DNA of 64,000 nt from Bacteroidota bacterium (GCA_947457075.1 CANGUG010000006.1:62001-126000); one strand, 5' to 3'. Shown: positions 18,892-28,518, counted from the first letter of the stretch. The notes: a model not told the origin generated them from the letters alone. Program-made: numbers and translations.

Positions 18892-19782
18892 TTATTTTTG
18901 TTTTTCGTTTTTATTTCTTTTAAAAAAGGCATTTATACGTCTAGATATTCCTCTTAATTTATCGCCATCAATTTCAAAATTGGCTATGTACAAAGTTCTG
19001 TCATTGTCTTCCATATTAAGTGGGGTGAACTGCTCGGCTTCATTACTTTCGGAACTAGTTTCACTTAAGTTAACCGCATCGTTTGCGACATAAGTTGATT
19101 TGTTGTTTGCTTCAGTTGCACTAATTGGATTGTCTGAAACTATATTCGTATTGTTAGTTACTGGCTCAGCTCTGGAAAATATATTGGTTGTTTCCGTTTT
19201 TCCCGTTTGTGCAACGATGGGCTCATTTACAAGTAATACATTGGTGTTATTGGAATTTGCCACTGTGTTAACGATACTTGCAATGGCTTTTTCAGATTTA
19301 TTTTCAGTTGCAGTATTGCTTACCGAAACAGTATTGTTATTTGCAATTGTTGAGTACGAAGGATTGATGCTGGTGTTAGATGCAGCATTATTGTTTTGAT
19401 TTTCTAATTGAGTACTAATGGGATTATTGAAATTCATTTTATAGCCCAGTAATAAAAATAGTACCGCCGCAACGGAGGCAATCATTTTCATGCGACTTGT
19501 TGAAAAGAATCCTTTCACTATTTTCGCCTCATTACGGTACAAACTTTTTTTGAAAGTACCAGAAAGAGCTGCTTCCATTTCCTGTAATCGGTAGAGGGTA
19601 ACTTTGTCTTCAAATATTATTTCTTCGGCTTCTAGGACCGCTAGCTTTATGCTATTTAATTCCTTTGCATAAGCAGGATTTTCTTGTATAAACAATTCAA
19701 CTTCCTTTTGCTCAGCTGTAGAAAGTTCATTATCTACATACAACAAGAAATAGCTTTCGTAATTTTGGTTATTAATTTTCAT
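18892..19782 (-). CDS. Single-pass membrane protein, probable anti-sigma factor
   Basis: N-terminal cytoplasmic domain of about 95 residues (NYESYFLLYVDNELSTAEQ) resembles the anti-sigma zinc-finger-like fold without Cys/His ligands, common in Bacteroidota. One membrane segment (MIASVAAVLFLLLGYKM, about residue 100) is followed by a long Asn/Thr/Ser-rich periplasmic linker and a charged C-terminus. Its ATG overlaps the sigma gene stop (TAATG), so translation is coupled, which fits a sigma/anti-sigma pair. The function is inferred from position and topology. Confidence 0.65.
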   Translation of the reverse strand: MKINNQNYESYFLLYVDNELSTAEQKEVELFIQENPAYAKELNSIKLAVLEAEEIIFEDKVTLYRLQEMEAALSGTFKKSLYRNEAKIVKGFFSTSRMKMIASVAAVLFLLLGYKMNFNNPISTQLENQNNNAASNTSINPSYSTIANNNTVSVSNTATENKSEKAIASIVNTVANSNNTNVLLVNEPIVAQTGKTETTNIFSRAEPVTNNTNIVSDNPISATEANNKSTYVANDAVNLSETSSESNEAEQFTPLNMEDNDRTLYIANFEIDGDKLRGISRRINAFFKRNKNEKQK

Positions 19783-20273
19783 TAGGCACTCATTTTTTCA
19801 AGATGAATTAATTTGCCCTTTAATATTAATCTAGCACGATGTAGGTAAACTTTTACCTGACTCTCTGAAAGGTTCATGATTTCGCCAATTTCTTGGTAGC
19901 TATAGCCCTCATAGTCCTTTAATAATACCAAGCTTTTTTGTGTAGGATTCAGTTGGTTAATGGCACTTAACAAAATTTGTTTTAATTCTGCATTGTGATT
20001 ATGCTGCACCTGCGCCTTTACTTCTTCCAAATTATCGGTAGTGGATTTGTTCTTATCCTTTCGGATTTGATCAATCATTTGATGATAAGCTACCGTAAAT
20101 AAATAGGATTTTGCTTTTTCAGCCTCTACCTTATCCCGATTTACCCATAATTTTTCAAATGCGATTTGGACAATATCCTCTGCATCTGCTTCATTGCCCA
20201 TATTTTTGACAATAAAACGATACACTCCATCGGAGTATTGGTCAACACAATTATTGAATTCTTGAGCGTTCAT
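19782..20273 (-). CDS. ECF RNA polymerase sigma factor
   Basis: 163-residue group IV sigma-70. Region 2 near residues 10-75 (GNEADAEDIVQIAFEKLWVN and KSYLFTVAYHQMIDQIRK) and region 4 near 110-160 (SLVLLKDYEGYSYQEIGE, then SESQVKVYLHRARLILK) are both complete. It heads the three-gene unit with the anti-sigma-like and outer-membrane genes. Likely responds to an envelope or surface signal and regulates its own operon; the -35/-10 it reads is unknown. Confidence 0.93.
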   Translation of the reverse strand: MNAQEFNNCVDQYSDGVYRFIVKNMGNEADAEDIVQIAFEKLWVNRDKVEAEKAKSYLFTVAYHQMIDQIRKDKNKSTTDNLEEVKAQVQHNHNAELKQILLSAINQLNPTQKSLVLLKDYEGYSYQEIGEIMNLSESQVKVYLHRARLILKGKLIHLEKMSA

Positions 20274-20334
20274 CCCCTTTATTTAGCATTTAGGTATTCA
20301 TAAAACGAATTTGGAGCCTAAATGTTACACCATC

Positions 20335-21459
20335 CTAATAATTTACGATTTGCTCTTCAATATCCGCTGGTAATTCACGCCATTCGTACAGCTGCGTACG
20401 TAATTGAGGCTCAAATCCAGCTTCTTTAATGGCTTCTTGGATGGTTTTATAGGTAAAACGGTGTGGAGCACCTGCAGCACTCACCACATTCTCCTCCAAC
20501 ATAATACTTCCAAAGTCATTGGCGCCGGCTTCCAAACAAACCTGAGCGGTTGCTTTACCTACGGTTAACCAACTTGCTTGAATATTTTTAATATTGGGAA
20601 GCATGATACGGCTAATGGCAATCATTCTAATATACTCCTCGGTGGTGGTTAAGTTATGAACCCCTCTAATTTTAGTTAATAGCGTATCTACGTCCTGGAA
20701 GGTCCAAGGAATAAACGCTAAAAATCCATTGGCGTCTTTTGGTTTTCTATCCTGCGTTTCACGAATACGCACTAAGTGAATAAAACGTTCTTCCAATGTT
20801 TCTACATGACCAAACATCATGGTCGCACTTGAAGTAATATTTAATTGGTGTGCTGCAGCCATTACCTCCAACCACTCGTCGGCACCACATTTTCCATTGG
20901 AAACTAATTTTCTTACTCGGTCCACTAAAATTTCAGCGCCCGCACCAGGTAAGGAATCCATACCTGCTTCCTTTAAAGCTTTCAACACTTCAGTATGCGT
21001 CATGCCTTCCAATTTTGCAATATGTGCAATTTCTGGGGGCCCTAATGTGTGTAATTTAATGGTGGGGAATTCTTGCTTTATTTGACTAAAAGTATCTGTA
21101 TAATATTTTAAACCCAATTCAGGATGATGACCCCCCTGTAATAATAATTGGTCTCCACCCCAGGCCAAGGTTTCCTTAATTTTTACCCTGTAGGTATCCA
21201 TGTCCGTAATATAGGCTTCCGGATGACCAGGGATTCTATAAAAGTTACAAAATTTACAATTGGCAATACATACATTAGTGGTATTTACATTACGGTCAAT
21301 CTGCCAAGTTACTTTACCATGTGGCACTTGCTTTTTTCTTAATTCATTGGCGATATGGCTAATTTCATTTAAAGGGGCATTTTCAAACAAAAACATTCCT
21401 TCCTCCTTGGTCAAATACTCAAAATTCAGGGCTTTCTTATATAATTCTTCTAATTGCAT
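20335..21459 (-). CDS. mqnC: Cyclic dehypoxanthine futalosine synthase MqnC
   Basis: Radical SAM enzyme of the futalosine pathway to menaquinone. The [4Fe-4S] cluster motif is Cys64-x3-Cys68-x2-Cys71 (CIANCKFC), followed by GGDQLLLQGGHHPELGL. MDSLPGAGAEILVDRVR is typical of MqnC and argues against the paralogues MqnE and CofH. 374 residues is normal. Other mqn genes are not in the window. It shows that this organism makes menaquinone by the futalosine route. Confidence 0.9.
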   Translation of the reverse strand: MQLEELYKKALNFEYLTKEEGMFLFENAPLNEISHIANELRKKQVPHGKVTWQIDRNVNTTNVCIANCKFCNFYRIPGHPEAYITDMDTYRVKIKETLAWGGDQLLLQGGHHPELGLKYYTDTFSQIKQEFPTIKLHTLGPPEIAHIAKLEGMTHTEVLKALKEAGMDSLPGAGAEILVDRVRKLVSNGKCGADEWLEVMAAAHQLNITSSATMMFGHVETLEERFIHLVRIRETQDRKPKDANGFLAFIPWTFQDVDTLLTKIRGVHNLTTTEEYIRMIAISRIMLPNIKNIQASWLTVGKATAQVCLEAGANDFGSIMLEENVVSAAGAPHRFTYKTIQEAIKEAGFEPQLRTQLYEWRELPADIEEQIVNY

Positions 21460-21478
21460 AATCTTCTTTTAAGAGTAA

Positions 21479-21486
21479 CAAAGTTA
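21479..21486 (-). promoter_or_regulatory. -7 box of mqnC
   Basis: Minus strand TAACTTTG, an exact TAnnTTTG match, ending 19 bases before the mqnC ATG. No convincing -33 box. Confidence 0.45.
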
Positions 21487-21576
21487 AGGCTTAAAGGGTT
21501 CGGTTTATAAGCCAGTTTATTTTATCTATATTCGCTAATTGACTCTTGTTGAAAAGGAGTAATTTTACCCTTTATT

Positions 21577-22821
21577 ATGATACAATTTGATCGATTTCAA
21601 CTAGCCAATGGCTTAAAAGTTTTGGTGCACCAGGATACCACTACGCCCATGGCGGTGGTGAATATTTTATACAATATTGGCGCTAAGGATGAAAACCCCG
21701 AAAAAACAGGCTTTGCACATTTGTTTGAACATTTAATGTTTGGAGGTAGCGTAAATATTCCTGAATATGATGAGCCTTTACAAAGAGCAGGTGGCGAAAA
21801 CAATGCATATACCACCAATGATTTAACCAATTATTACTGTCAATTGCCCGCGGAGAATATTGAAACAGCCTTTTGGTTAGAGAGTGATAGAATGTTGTCT
21901 TTGGCATTTAGCCCTAAAAGCTTAGAAGTGCAAAGAAAAGTAGTTTGTGAAGAGTTTAAGGAGCATTATATCAATAAACCCTATGGCGATGCTTGGCATA
22001 AAATGCGCACCCTTGCTTATGCGCAACATCCCTATCGTTGGATGACCATTGGGGCTTCCTTGGAACATGTGGAGCAAGCCACCATGGAAGACGTAAAAGA
22101 TTTTTTCTTCCAATTTTACCGACCAAATAATGCCATTTTAGTAGTAACGGGTAATGTCAAAACCGAAGACATACAACAATTGGCTGAAAAATGGTTTGGT
22201 CCTATTCCTGCTGGCAAGCCTTACGAAAGAAAATTACCTCAGGAACCTAAGCAAGCTAAAAATAGAAGTTTGGATGTACGTGCCGATGTGCCAATGGATA
22301 TGTTAATGATGACCTGGCATATGGGTGGCCGCTTTGACAAAGGCTATCATGCGACTGATTTATTAACCGAGGTTTTAGGTGGAGGTGCTTCTTCCCGTTT
22401 ATATGAACAATTAATTAAGGTCCGTCAAATATTTTCTTCCATTTCTTGTTATCATTTTGGCACCATTGATCCAGGTTTATTAGTGATAACAGGAAAGTTG
22501 GTGAAAGGGGTTTCCATGTCAGTTGCTGAAAAAGCAGTTTTGGATGAAGTAGAAAAAATGAAAGCTGAATTATTAGATGTAAAAGAAGTGCAAAAAGTAA
22601 TTAATAAAACAGAAAGCATGATTTGTTTTGAAGATATGAGTATTATGAATCGTGCACAAAGCTTGGCATTTTATGAATTATTGGGAGACGCCGCCCTAAT
22701 GAATGAGGAACTGGCCAAGTACCAAGCGGTCACGCCGGAACTTATTCAATCTACTGCTAAAACAATTTTTGCTGAAGGCAATAGAAACACTTTGTATTAT
22801 TACAGTAATACAAATGCCTAA
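21577..22821 (+). CDS. M16 family zinc peptidase, active subunit
   Basis: Pitrilysin/processing-peptidase family. The inverted zinc motif HxxEH is intact: His48-Leu-Phe-Glu51-His52 in AHLFEHLMFGG, with the distal Glu in VCEEFKEHY near residue 128. Two M16 half-domains fill 414 residues. No signal peptide. It pairs with the next gene, 43 bases downstream, which keeps the fold but lost the zinc site; known M16B enzymes work as such active/inactive heterodimers. Confidence 0.92.
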   Translation: MIQFDRFQLANGLKVLVHQDTTTPMAVVNILYNIGAKDENPEKTGFAHLFEHLMFGGSVNIPEYDEPLQRAGGENNAYTTNDLTNYYCQLPAENIETAFWLESDRMLSLAFSPKSLEVQRKVVCEEFKEHYINKPYGDAWHKMRTLAYAQHPYRWMTIGASLEHVEQATMEDVKDFFFQFYRPNNAILVVTGNVKTEDIQQLAEKWFGPIPAGKPYERKLPQEPKQAKNRSLDVRADVPMDMLMMTWHMGGRFDKGYHATDLLTEVLGGGASSRLYEQLIKVRQIFSSISCYHFGTIDPGLLVITGKLVKGVSMSVAEKAVLDEVEKMKAELLDVKEVQKVINKTESMICFEDMSIMNRAQSLAFYELLGDAALMNEELAKYQAVTPELIQSTAKTIFAEGNRNTLYYYSNTNA

Positions 22822-22864
22822 GTAAGCGCTGCAAAAAATTAAATGATTCGATTAATAATAAATT

Positions 22865-24148
22865 ATGGCATTAGATAGAACCACCGCTCCCAATATAAAA
22901 GACGCTGTTGATTTTGACATACAGCTAAAACCATATCAACAATATGTTTTAGACAATGGGGTGGAAGTGTATGCATTTGAGGGAGGCGCTCAGGAAGTGA
23001 TGATGATGGAATTGGTATTTTTTGCAGGCAATAGTTATGAGACAAAAAATTGGGTCGCACCTGCCACCAATTATTTATTAAAAAATGGAACCAGTACCAA
23101 GTCGGCCTTTGAGGTTAATGAAGCTTTTGAATTTTACGGCGCCTATTTAAATAGGTCTTGTTACAATGAAACAGCTACCATTAGCTTACATAGTTTAACC
23201 AAGCATTTTGAAAAGGTAATTCCAGTGGTGAGTGAATTAATTGCAGATGCCTTATTTCCAGAAAACGAATTGGATATTTATATCAAAAATCAAATTCAAC
23301 AACTTACGCTGAATTTAAAAAAGAGTGATTTTATTGCCAATCGATTTATAGATGAATATTTATTTGGCATTGATCACCCTTATGGTAAATATTCCAGTGA
23401 AGAAAGCTACAATCAATTAACTAGAGCGGATTTGGTGGCTTACTATAACAAGTATTATAAGGAAGGAAAGTGTATTGTTTTTATGGCAGGTAAATTCCCT
23501 GCCAATATTGAATCCATTTTAAACAAACAAATTGGGTCTCTTCCTTTGAATAAAAAAGAAATAATTCTGCCGGAGCATGAAATTGTGGCGGCTACGCAAA
23601 AAAAATACAATGTGGTGAATGATCCTAGTGCAGTGCAAGGATCCATTCGAATTGCTCGACATTTTCCCAATAGACATCATCCTGATTTTGCAGGTGCTCA
23701 AGTATTGAATAATATTTTTGGTGGATTTTTTGGTTCACGATTAATGAGTAATATAAGAGAGGATAAAGGATATACCTATGGCATACATAGCTATTTGCAA
23801 AATCATATCCAACAAAGTGCTTGGTTGGTAAGTACGGATGCAGGCAAAGACGTATGTCGTGCAACCATTGACGAAGTGTATAAGGAAATGTCAATCCTCA
23901 GAAACGAATTGGTGGATGTAGAAGAATTGAATTTAGTAAAAAACTATATGTTAGGCTCATTATTAGGAGATGTGGATGGGCCTTTTCAAATTATTGGTCG
24001 CTGGAAGTCTTATATCTTAAATGGGTTAACAGAAGCCTATTTTTTCAATACCATACAAACGGTGCGTGCTATTCAACCCGAGGAAATTAAAGAATTAGCC
24101 AATAAATATTTAGAAGAAGAAAATTTTTACGAGTTGGTAGTGTACTAG
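22865..24148 (+). CDS. M16 family protein, non-catalytic partner
   Basis: 427 residues with the M16 fold but no HxxEH where the active partner has it; the matching region reads APATNYLLKNGTSTKS. The C-terminal half keeps the substrate-binding Arg/Tyr segment MSNIREDKGYTYGIHSYL that the peptidase partner needs. Best read as the regulatory subunit of a heterodimer with the upstream gene, as in mitochondrial processing peptidase. Start ATG is 43 bases past the partner's stop. Confidence 0.9.
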   Translation: MALDRTTAPNIKDAVDFDIQLKPYQQYVLDNGVEVYAFEGGAQEVMMMELVFFAGNSYETKNWVAPATNYLLKNGTSTKSAFEVNEAFEFYGAYLNRSCYNETATISLHSLTKHFEKVIPVVSELIADALFPENELDIYIKNQIQQLTLNLKKSDFIANRFIDEYLFGIDHPYGKYSSEESYNQLTRADLVAYYNKYYKEGKCIVFMAGKFPANIESILNKQIGSLPLNKKEIILPEHEIVAATQKKYNVVNDPSAVQGSIRIARHFPNRHHPDFAGAQVLNNIFGGFFGSRLMSNIREDKGYTYGIHSYLQNHIQQSAWLVSTDAGKDVCRATIDEVYKEMSILRNELVDVEELNLVKNYMLGSLLGDVDGPFQIIGRWKSYILNGLTEAYFFNTIQTVRAIQPEEIKELANKYLEEENFYELVVY

Positions 24149-24193
24149 TTGTATTTTAATGTATCACATAATTAAACTGTATATTTTTATTTT

Positions 24194-24550
24194 ATGGGAA
24201 GATTTTTCACAAAAACAATTGCTACTGCTTTTGCTGTATTGATTGTAGCGTATCTATTGAAAGGGGTGACAGTAGATAATTCAATTACTGCATTTTTGGT
24301 TGCAGTCGTACTTGGCTTGCTGAATAATTTCATTAAACCCCTATTAGTCCTATTAACCATTCCATTTACGGTGTTTACTTTGGGATTATTTTTAATTGTC
24401 ATCAATATTATTATCATTTACATGGTGGTAGCCATTGTTCCTGGCTTTCATATTCAAGGCTGGTTCACTGCCTTCATTTTTGGTTTATTGGTGAGCTTTT
24501 TTACAGCCATTATTGAATCAATTATTGGTAAACCCAAGTCAAATAATTAA
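24194..24550 (+). CDS. Phage holin family (PF04020-type) membrane protein
   Basis: 118 residues with four predicted membrane segments and the family sequence LLNNFIKPLLVLLTIPFTVF between segments two and three. Despite the family name this is a common chromosomal membrane protein in bacteria, and nothing phage-like is nearby. Function unknown. Confidence 0.85.
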   Translation: MGRFFTKTIATAFAVLIVAYLLKGVTVDNSITAFLVAVVLGLLNNFIKPLLVLLTIPFTVFTLGLFLIVINIIIIYMVVAIVPGFHIQGWFTAFIFGLLVSFFTAIIESIIGKPKSNN

Positions 24551-24613
24551 TTTTTACTAAAAAAGCATTGAGTATTATTATTGATTTTCAATTAGTTATA
24601 ATTTTTATTAAAA

Positions 24614-24648
24614 TTTTTTAGTACTATGTAATGCATAGTACTAAAAAA
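24614..24648. promoter_or_regulatory. Palindromic operator in front of padR
   Basis: A perfect 15-bp inverted repeat: TTTTTTAGTACTATG, 5-base centre TAATG, CATAGTACTAAAAAA. It lies just upstream of the -7 box, where it would block or replace the -33 contact. PadR proteins usually repress their own operon by binding such ATG-rich dyads, so this is most likely the PadR operator. A factor-independent cruciform is less likely given the position. Confidence 0.75.
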
Positions 24649-24653
24649 ATACT

Positions 24654-24661
24654 TAGTTTTG
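24654..24661 (+). promoter_or_regulatory. -7 box of the padR-pspC operon
   Basis: TAGTTTTG matches TAnnTTTG. It starts 6 bases after the palindrome and 26 bases before the padR ATG. The -33 region falls inside the palindrome and has no TTTG, consistent with a regulated promoter. Confidence 0.55.
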
Positions 24662-24679
24662 TATCCACAAGAAATAACT

Positions 24680-25045
24680 ATGGATATACAAAACACACAA
24701 AGTCAAATGCGCAAGGGCGTTTTGGAGTTTTGCATATTGTCCATCATTCAAAAAGGCGAGGTATATCCTAGTGATATAGTCGAGCAAATGAAGGCGGCCA
24801 ATTTGCATATTCTAGAAGGCACTTTGTATCCCTTATTGACAAGACTTAAAAATGCGGGTTTGTTAAATTACAGGTGGGTCGAAAGCATAAGTGGTCCACC
24901 CAGAAAATATTTTGTTTTAACCGAGGAGGGCAACAAAGCCTACGCTGTTTTATTGAAAACATGGAATGACATGGCAGGGGCGGTGCAAATACTCACTTTA
25001 AATAATCAAATGAACACAACTAATGAAAGCGCTACTGCTTCTTAG
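24680..25045 (+). CDS. PadR family transcriptional regulator
   Basis: 121-residue winged-helix protein. It starts MDIQNTQSQMRKGVLEFCIL and carries the PadR signature EGTLYPLLTRLKNAGLL near residues 48-64, followed by the wing SGPPRKYFVLTEEG. The ATG used is seven codons downstream of an alternative start and gives the family N-terminus. It is 28 bases from the PspC gene, the usual Bacteroidota arrangement. Likely represses the pair through the palindrome upstream. Confidence 0.93.
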   Translation: MDIQNTQSQMRKGVLEFCILSIIQKGEVYPSDIVEQMKAANLHILEGTLYPLLTRLKNAGLLNYRWVESISGPPRKYFVLTEEGNKAYAVLLKTWNDMAGAVQILTLNNQMNTTNESATAS

Positions 25046-25072
25046 TCACTATCAATAATTTAAATTTCTTTT

Positions 25073-27199
25073 ATGAATAAAGTTATCAATATAAATTTTC
25101 AAGGACGTATTCTTCCAATTGAGGAACAAGCGTATGAAATTTTAAAACAATACATTGCTTCATTACAAACTTACTTCGCCAATGAAGAAGGTCGGGATGA
25201 AATTATAAATGACATTGAATGTCGTGTGGCCGAATTGTGTGAGGATCATTTAAAGAAGGGAGTGGTATGTATTAATGAAAATTCGATTAATTTAATCATT
25301 AATAGCATTGGCCGTCCTGCCGATTTTGAAGCCCAGGACGGATTTGAAGCAAGTGCAGGAGCTGGTTCAACCCAAACCAATAACACTAGTTCAAATACAA
25401 ATACGGAAGGGTATCAAAAACGTTTATTCCGAGATGAACAAAATAAAGTATTAGGTGGTGTCTGCAGTGGTATTGCCAATTACTTAAGCTTAGATCCAAT
25501 TCTTGTTCGTGTTTTATGGATTTTGCTTTTTGGTGTTTCATTCTTTGCTTATTTATTATTGTGGATAGCAGTACCAAGTTCTTCTGAAAAGGAAGTGGGG
25601 GGTATTAGAAAAAGATTATTTAGAGACATAGACCACAAAGTGATTGGTGGAGTTTGTGCGGGATTATCTAAATATTTTGGGCTGAAAGTAATTATCGTAA
25701 GGTTGTTATTTTTAATTCCTTCTATCGTAGTTACATTTAATTGGGATCATTTTCATTTATTCCAATTCTGGGATTTTGATGATTTCCCCAATTTTATTGG
25801 TTTGACTTTTTTTGGCCCTGGTGCTGTATTTATTTATATCGTTTTATGGTTGGTATTGCCAGAAGCTATAACCAGTGCGGATAAATTAGAAATGATGGGG
25901 GAAAAGGTAGATATCAATAGTATTAAAAATACGATTCAAACTGATATGGAAGGATTTAGTAAGCGTGCACAAACTTGGGGGAGTTCTTTCGAAAAGTCAA
26001 ACACAACCCATACGGAAACAATTCTAGAAAAAAGGAAAGGTTGCTTCTATTATTTTGGAAGAACAGTGACCATCCTAGTGAAAGCATTCGTGTACTTTAT
26101 TTTGGGGATAATTACCATTTCTTTATTGGCTGCTTTATTTGGCATCGGGGTAGGAACAACTAGTTTATTGCCATTAAAGAAATTCATTTTAGAAGATGGT
26201 TTACAAAGCTGGGCATTTATTGGTACCATTTTATTTTTCATTTGGGTGCCTGTAATTGCCATAGTCGCTTTTATTATTCGAAAAATTGCAGGCTTGAAAA
26301 AAGCCAATGTATGGGTAAGGTCAAGCTTTATTGCATTATGGACTTTAGGTTGGGTTTGTTTATTTTACTTTATTAGTAGTGTAGGCAATAGTTTTTCAAA
26401 ACACAATCAGCCTAATGAGCAAAGTATTGTGTTGTCAAATCCTGGCGTGAACTACTTAGAAGTGACTGGCGCAAATAGTATGAAATATTATGAACAAACA
26501 TGGGTTGATATTAAGCCATTCCAGGTGTTCAATGATGACACAGTTAGGGTACGTAATTTGAGAATAAGAATTGTTCAGTCAAAGACAGATAGTTTTGAAG
26601 TGAAGTATGTGACGATGAGTAATGGTAAGTCTATAGCAGAGGCAAATAGTTTGGCAGGAAAAATTAATTTCTCATTGCTACAAAAGGACAGCACTTTGTT
26701 TTTAGATAGAGGCATTGCAATTACTAAAACAGAAAAATTTAGAAATCAACATGTCATTATGACTATTGCGGTTCCTATTGGTAAGCGTTTCAAAATAACC
26801 GATAAAGGTTGGTCTCAAAGAAATATCAGAGTGAATGGTAGTGGTATTCAATCTGAAAATCATTTTGGTGGAAATGATATTTGGGTAGATGAGTGGAATG
26901 AAAATTGGGACAATGAATCTTATGCTTATGAAAGGGGAGTAGAATATATAATGACTGAAAAAGGGTTATCTTCCTTAAAACGAGACGATAATGAAGCTGA
27001 AGATAAGGAATCAGCTAGCCCCAATGAAGCTGAAATGAAATTAGAGGAGCTAAAAAAAGAACGTTTGCAAATGGAGGAAATCAAAGCAAAAGAAAATAAA
27101 AAGGTAAGTATAGCAACCCCCACAACAAAAAGTTACTTAATTAAAAAAACTAGTAAATTATTGGATTTGCAATGGGTGATAGATCGATTTAAGTATTAG
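25073..27199 (+). CDS. Membrane protein with two PspC domains
   Basis: 708 residues, probably an envelope-stress protein of the inner membrane. An N-terminal cytoplasmic domain (about 1-100) with a HTH-like YEILKQYIASLQTYF; PspC domain 1 near 115-170 (KRLFRDEQNKVLGGVCSGIA); PspC domain 2 near 180-270 (KRLFRDIDHKVIGGVCAGLS); then further membrane segments near 330-440, a periplasmic beta-rich region, and a charged coiled-coil tail. Co-transcribed with padR. The terminator follows about 30 bases after the stop. The role of the C-terminal half is not known to me. Confidence 0.88.
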   Translation: MNKVININFQGRILPIEEQAYEILKQYIASLQTYFANEEGRDEIINDIECRVAELCEDHLKKGVVCINENSINLIINSIGRPADFEAQDGFEASAGAGSTQTNNTSSNTNTEGYQKRLFRDEQNKVLGGVCSGIANYLSLDPILVRVLWILLFGVSFFAYLLLWIAVPSSSEKEVGGIRKRLFRDIDHKVIGGVCAGLSKYFGLKVIIVRLLFLIPSIVVTFNWDHFHLFQFWDFDDFPNFIGLTFFGPGAVFIYIVLWLVLPEAITSADKLEMMGEKVDINSIKNTIQTDMEGFSKRAQTWGSSFEKSNTTHTETILEKRKGCFYYFGRTVTILVKAFVYFILGIITISLLAALFGIGVGTTSLLPLKKFILEDGLQSWAFIGTILFFIWVPVIAIVAFIIRKIAGLKKANVWVRSSFIALWTLGWVCLFYFISSVGNSFSKHNQPNEQSIVLSNPGVNYLEVTGANSMKYYEQTWVDIKPFQVFNDDTVRVRNLRIRIVQSKTDSFEVKYVTMSNGKSIAEANSLAGKINFSLLQKDSTLFLDRGIAITKTEKFRNQHVIMTIAVPIGKRFKITDKGWSQRNIRVNGSGIQSENHFGGNDIWVDEWNENWDNESYAYERGVEYIMTEKGLSSLKRDDNEAEDKESASPNEAEMKLEELKKERLQMEEIKAKENKKVSIATPTTKSYLIKKTSKLLDLQWVIDRFKY

Positions 27200-27227
27200 C
27201 CCCCTCCACTTTTTTTTGATTTTTGGT

Positions 27228-27260
27228 GAAACGCCCTTTCTGTATCAGAAGGGGTGTTTC
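27228..27260 (+). terminator. Terminator after the PspC gene
   Basis: Hairpin GAAACGCCCTTT / AAGGGGTGTTTC with one wobble and a small bulge, loop of about 9 bases, followed by a T-rich stretch. Position 30 bases after the stop supports the call. Confidence 0.65.
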
Positions 27261-27305
27261 GTTTAGCCCTCTTTTTGTTTATCTTCGTGCAAATAATTTA
27301 AATCA

Positions 27306-28400
27306 ATGAGTGAGATTTTAAACACCCCTTTTACCCATAAACACCTTGCATTAGGTGCTAAAATGGCTCCATTTGCTGGATACAATATGCCTATTAGTTA
27401 TTCGGGTATTAATGATGAGCATGCTGCAGTTCGGAACCATGCAGGCGTATTTGATGTAAGTCATATGGGAGAATTTATTTTAAGGGGCGAGCATGCATTG
27501 GATTTAATACAAAGAGTTACCAGTAATGATGCATCGGTATTAGAGGATGGTAAAGCACAGTATAGTTGCTTTCCCAATGCAACCGGTGGAATTGTGGATG
27601 ATTTATTAGTGTATTGTGTTGAAAAAAACAAAGTATATATGTTGGTGGTGAATGCTTCTAATATTGAAAAAGATTGGAATTGGGTAGTATCACATAATAC
27701 AAAAGGGGTTGAAATGCATAATATTAGTGCAAAGACTGCCTTGCTTGCGGTACAAGGTCCAAAAGCAACACAAATAGTGCAACAGTTGACTTCTATGGAT
27801 GTACTTAATATGCCTTATTATAGTTTTGCAAAAGGTAAATTATTGGATATTGATAATGTATTAATTAGTGCAACAGGATATACTGGAGCAGGTGGAGTTG
27901 AAATTTATTTTGAGGACATCAATGACAATGCCAATAAAATTTGGGATGCATTATTTGAAGCAGGTGCTCCTTTTGGAATTAAACCTATTGGACTTGGTGC
28001 GAGGGATACTTTAAGATTAGAAATGGGCTTTTGTTTATATGGAAATGATATTGATGATACAACTAGTCCCATTGAAGCTGGCTTAGGATGGATCACTAAG
28101 TTTACTAAGGATTTTACCAATTCCGCCGCATTAAAAGCGCAGAAAGAAAATGGCGTTTCAAAAAAATTAGTGGGTTTTGAAATGATTGATCGAGGTATTC
28201 CACGTCATTTTTATTTAATTAAAGACGCTGTTGGCAATGAAATCGGATCGGTAACTTCTGGCACACAAGCACCTAGTTTAGGCAAAGCTATAGGCATGGG
28301 TTATGTTGCTACTGCACATGCTAAACCAGGGACAGAAATTTATATTGATATTCGCAATAGTTTAGTAAAAGCGACTGTGGTGAAATTTCCATTTAAGTAA
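27306..28400 (+). CDS. gcvT: Aminomethyltransferase (glycine cleavage T protein)
   Basis: Transfers the aminomethyl group from lipoyl-H protein to tetrahydrofolate, releasing ammonia. The folate-binding fold is complete: FDVSHMGEF near residue 48, the catalytic Asp in [15 protein letters not shown] near 78, [12 protein letters not shown] near 195, and [17 protein letters not shown] near 235. 364 residues is standard. A near-consensus -7 (TATCTTCG) lies about 25 bases upstream. Confidence 0.96.
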   Translation: MSEILNTPFTHKHLALGAKMAPFAGYNMPISYSGINDEHAAVRNHAGVFDVSHMGEFILRGEHALDLIQRVTSNDASVLEDGKAQYSCFPNATGGIVDDLLVYCVEKNKVYMLVVNASNIEKDWNWVVSHNTKGVEMHNISAKTALLAVQGPKATQIVQQLTSMDVLNMPYYSFAKGKLLDIDNVLISATGYTGAGGVEIYFEDINDNANKIWDALFEAGAPFGIKPIGLGARDTLRLEMGFCLYGNDIDDTTSPIEAGLGWITKFTKDFTNSAALKAQKENGVSKKLVGFEMIDRGIPRHFYLIKDAVGNEIGSVTSGTQAPSLGKAIGMGYVATAHAKPGTEIYIDIRNSLVKATVVKFPFK

Positions 28401-28428
28401 GTATTGCCTTTTAGGTCTAAGTTTTTTT

Positions 28429-28452
28429 AAAGAGGGCAAGCCCCTCTTTTTT
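28429..28452 (+). terminator. Terminator after gcvT
   Basis: Stem AAAGAGGG / CCCTCTTT with loop CAAGC and a T-run (TTTTTT) directly after it. A classic intrinsic terminator about 30 bases after the stop codon. Confidence 0.85.
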
Positions 28453-28518
28453 ATAGTATTAATACGCGTTTCTGGTATTGTATTGAATTGCAAATTTGTA
28501 TTTCAAAAAACATATACC

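Noticed and set aside
24194..24550. Prophage remnant, because of the holin family name
   Set aside because: This is a widespread chromosomal membrane protein; no other phage genes surround it.
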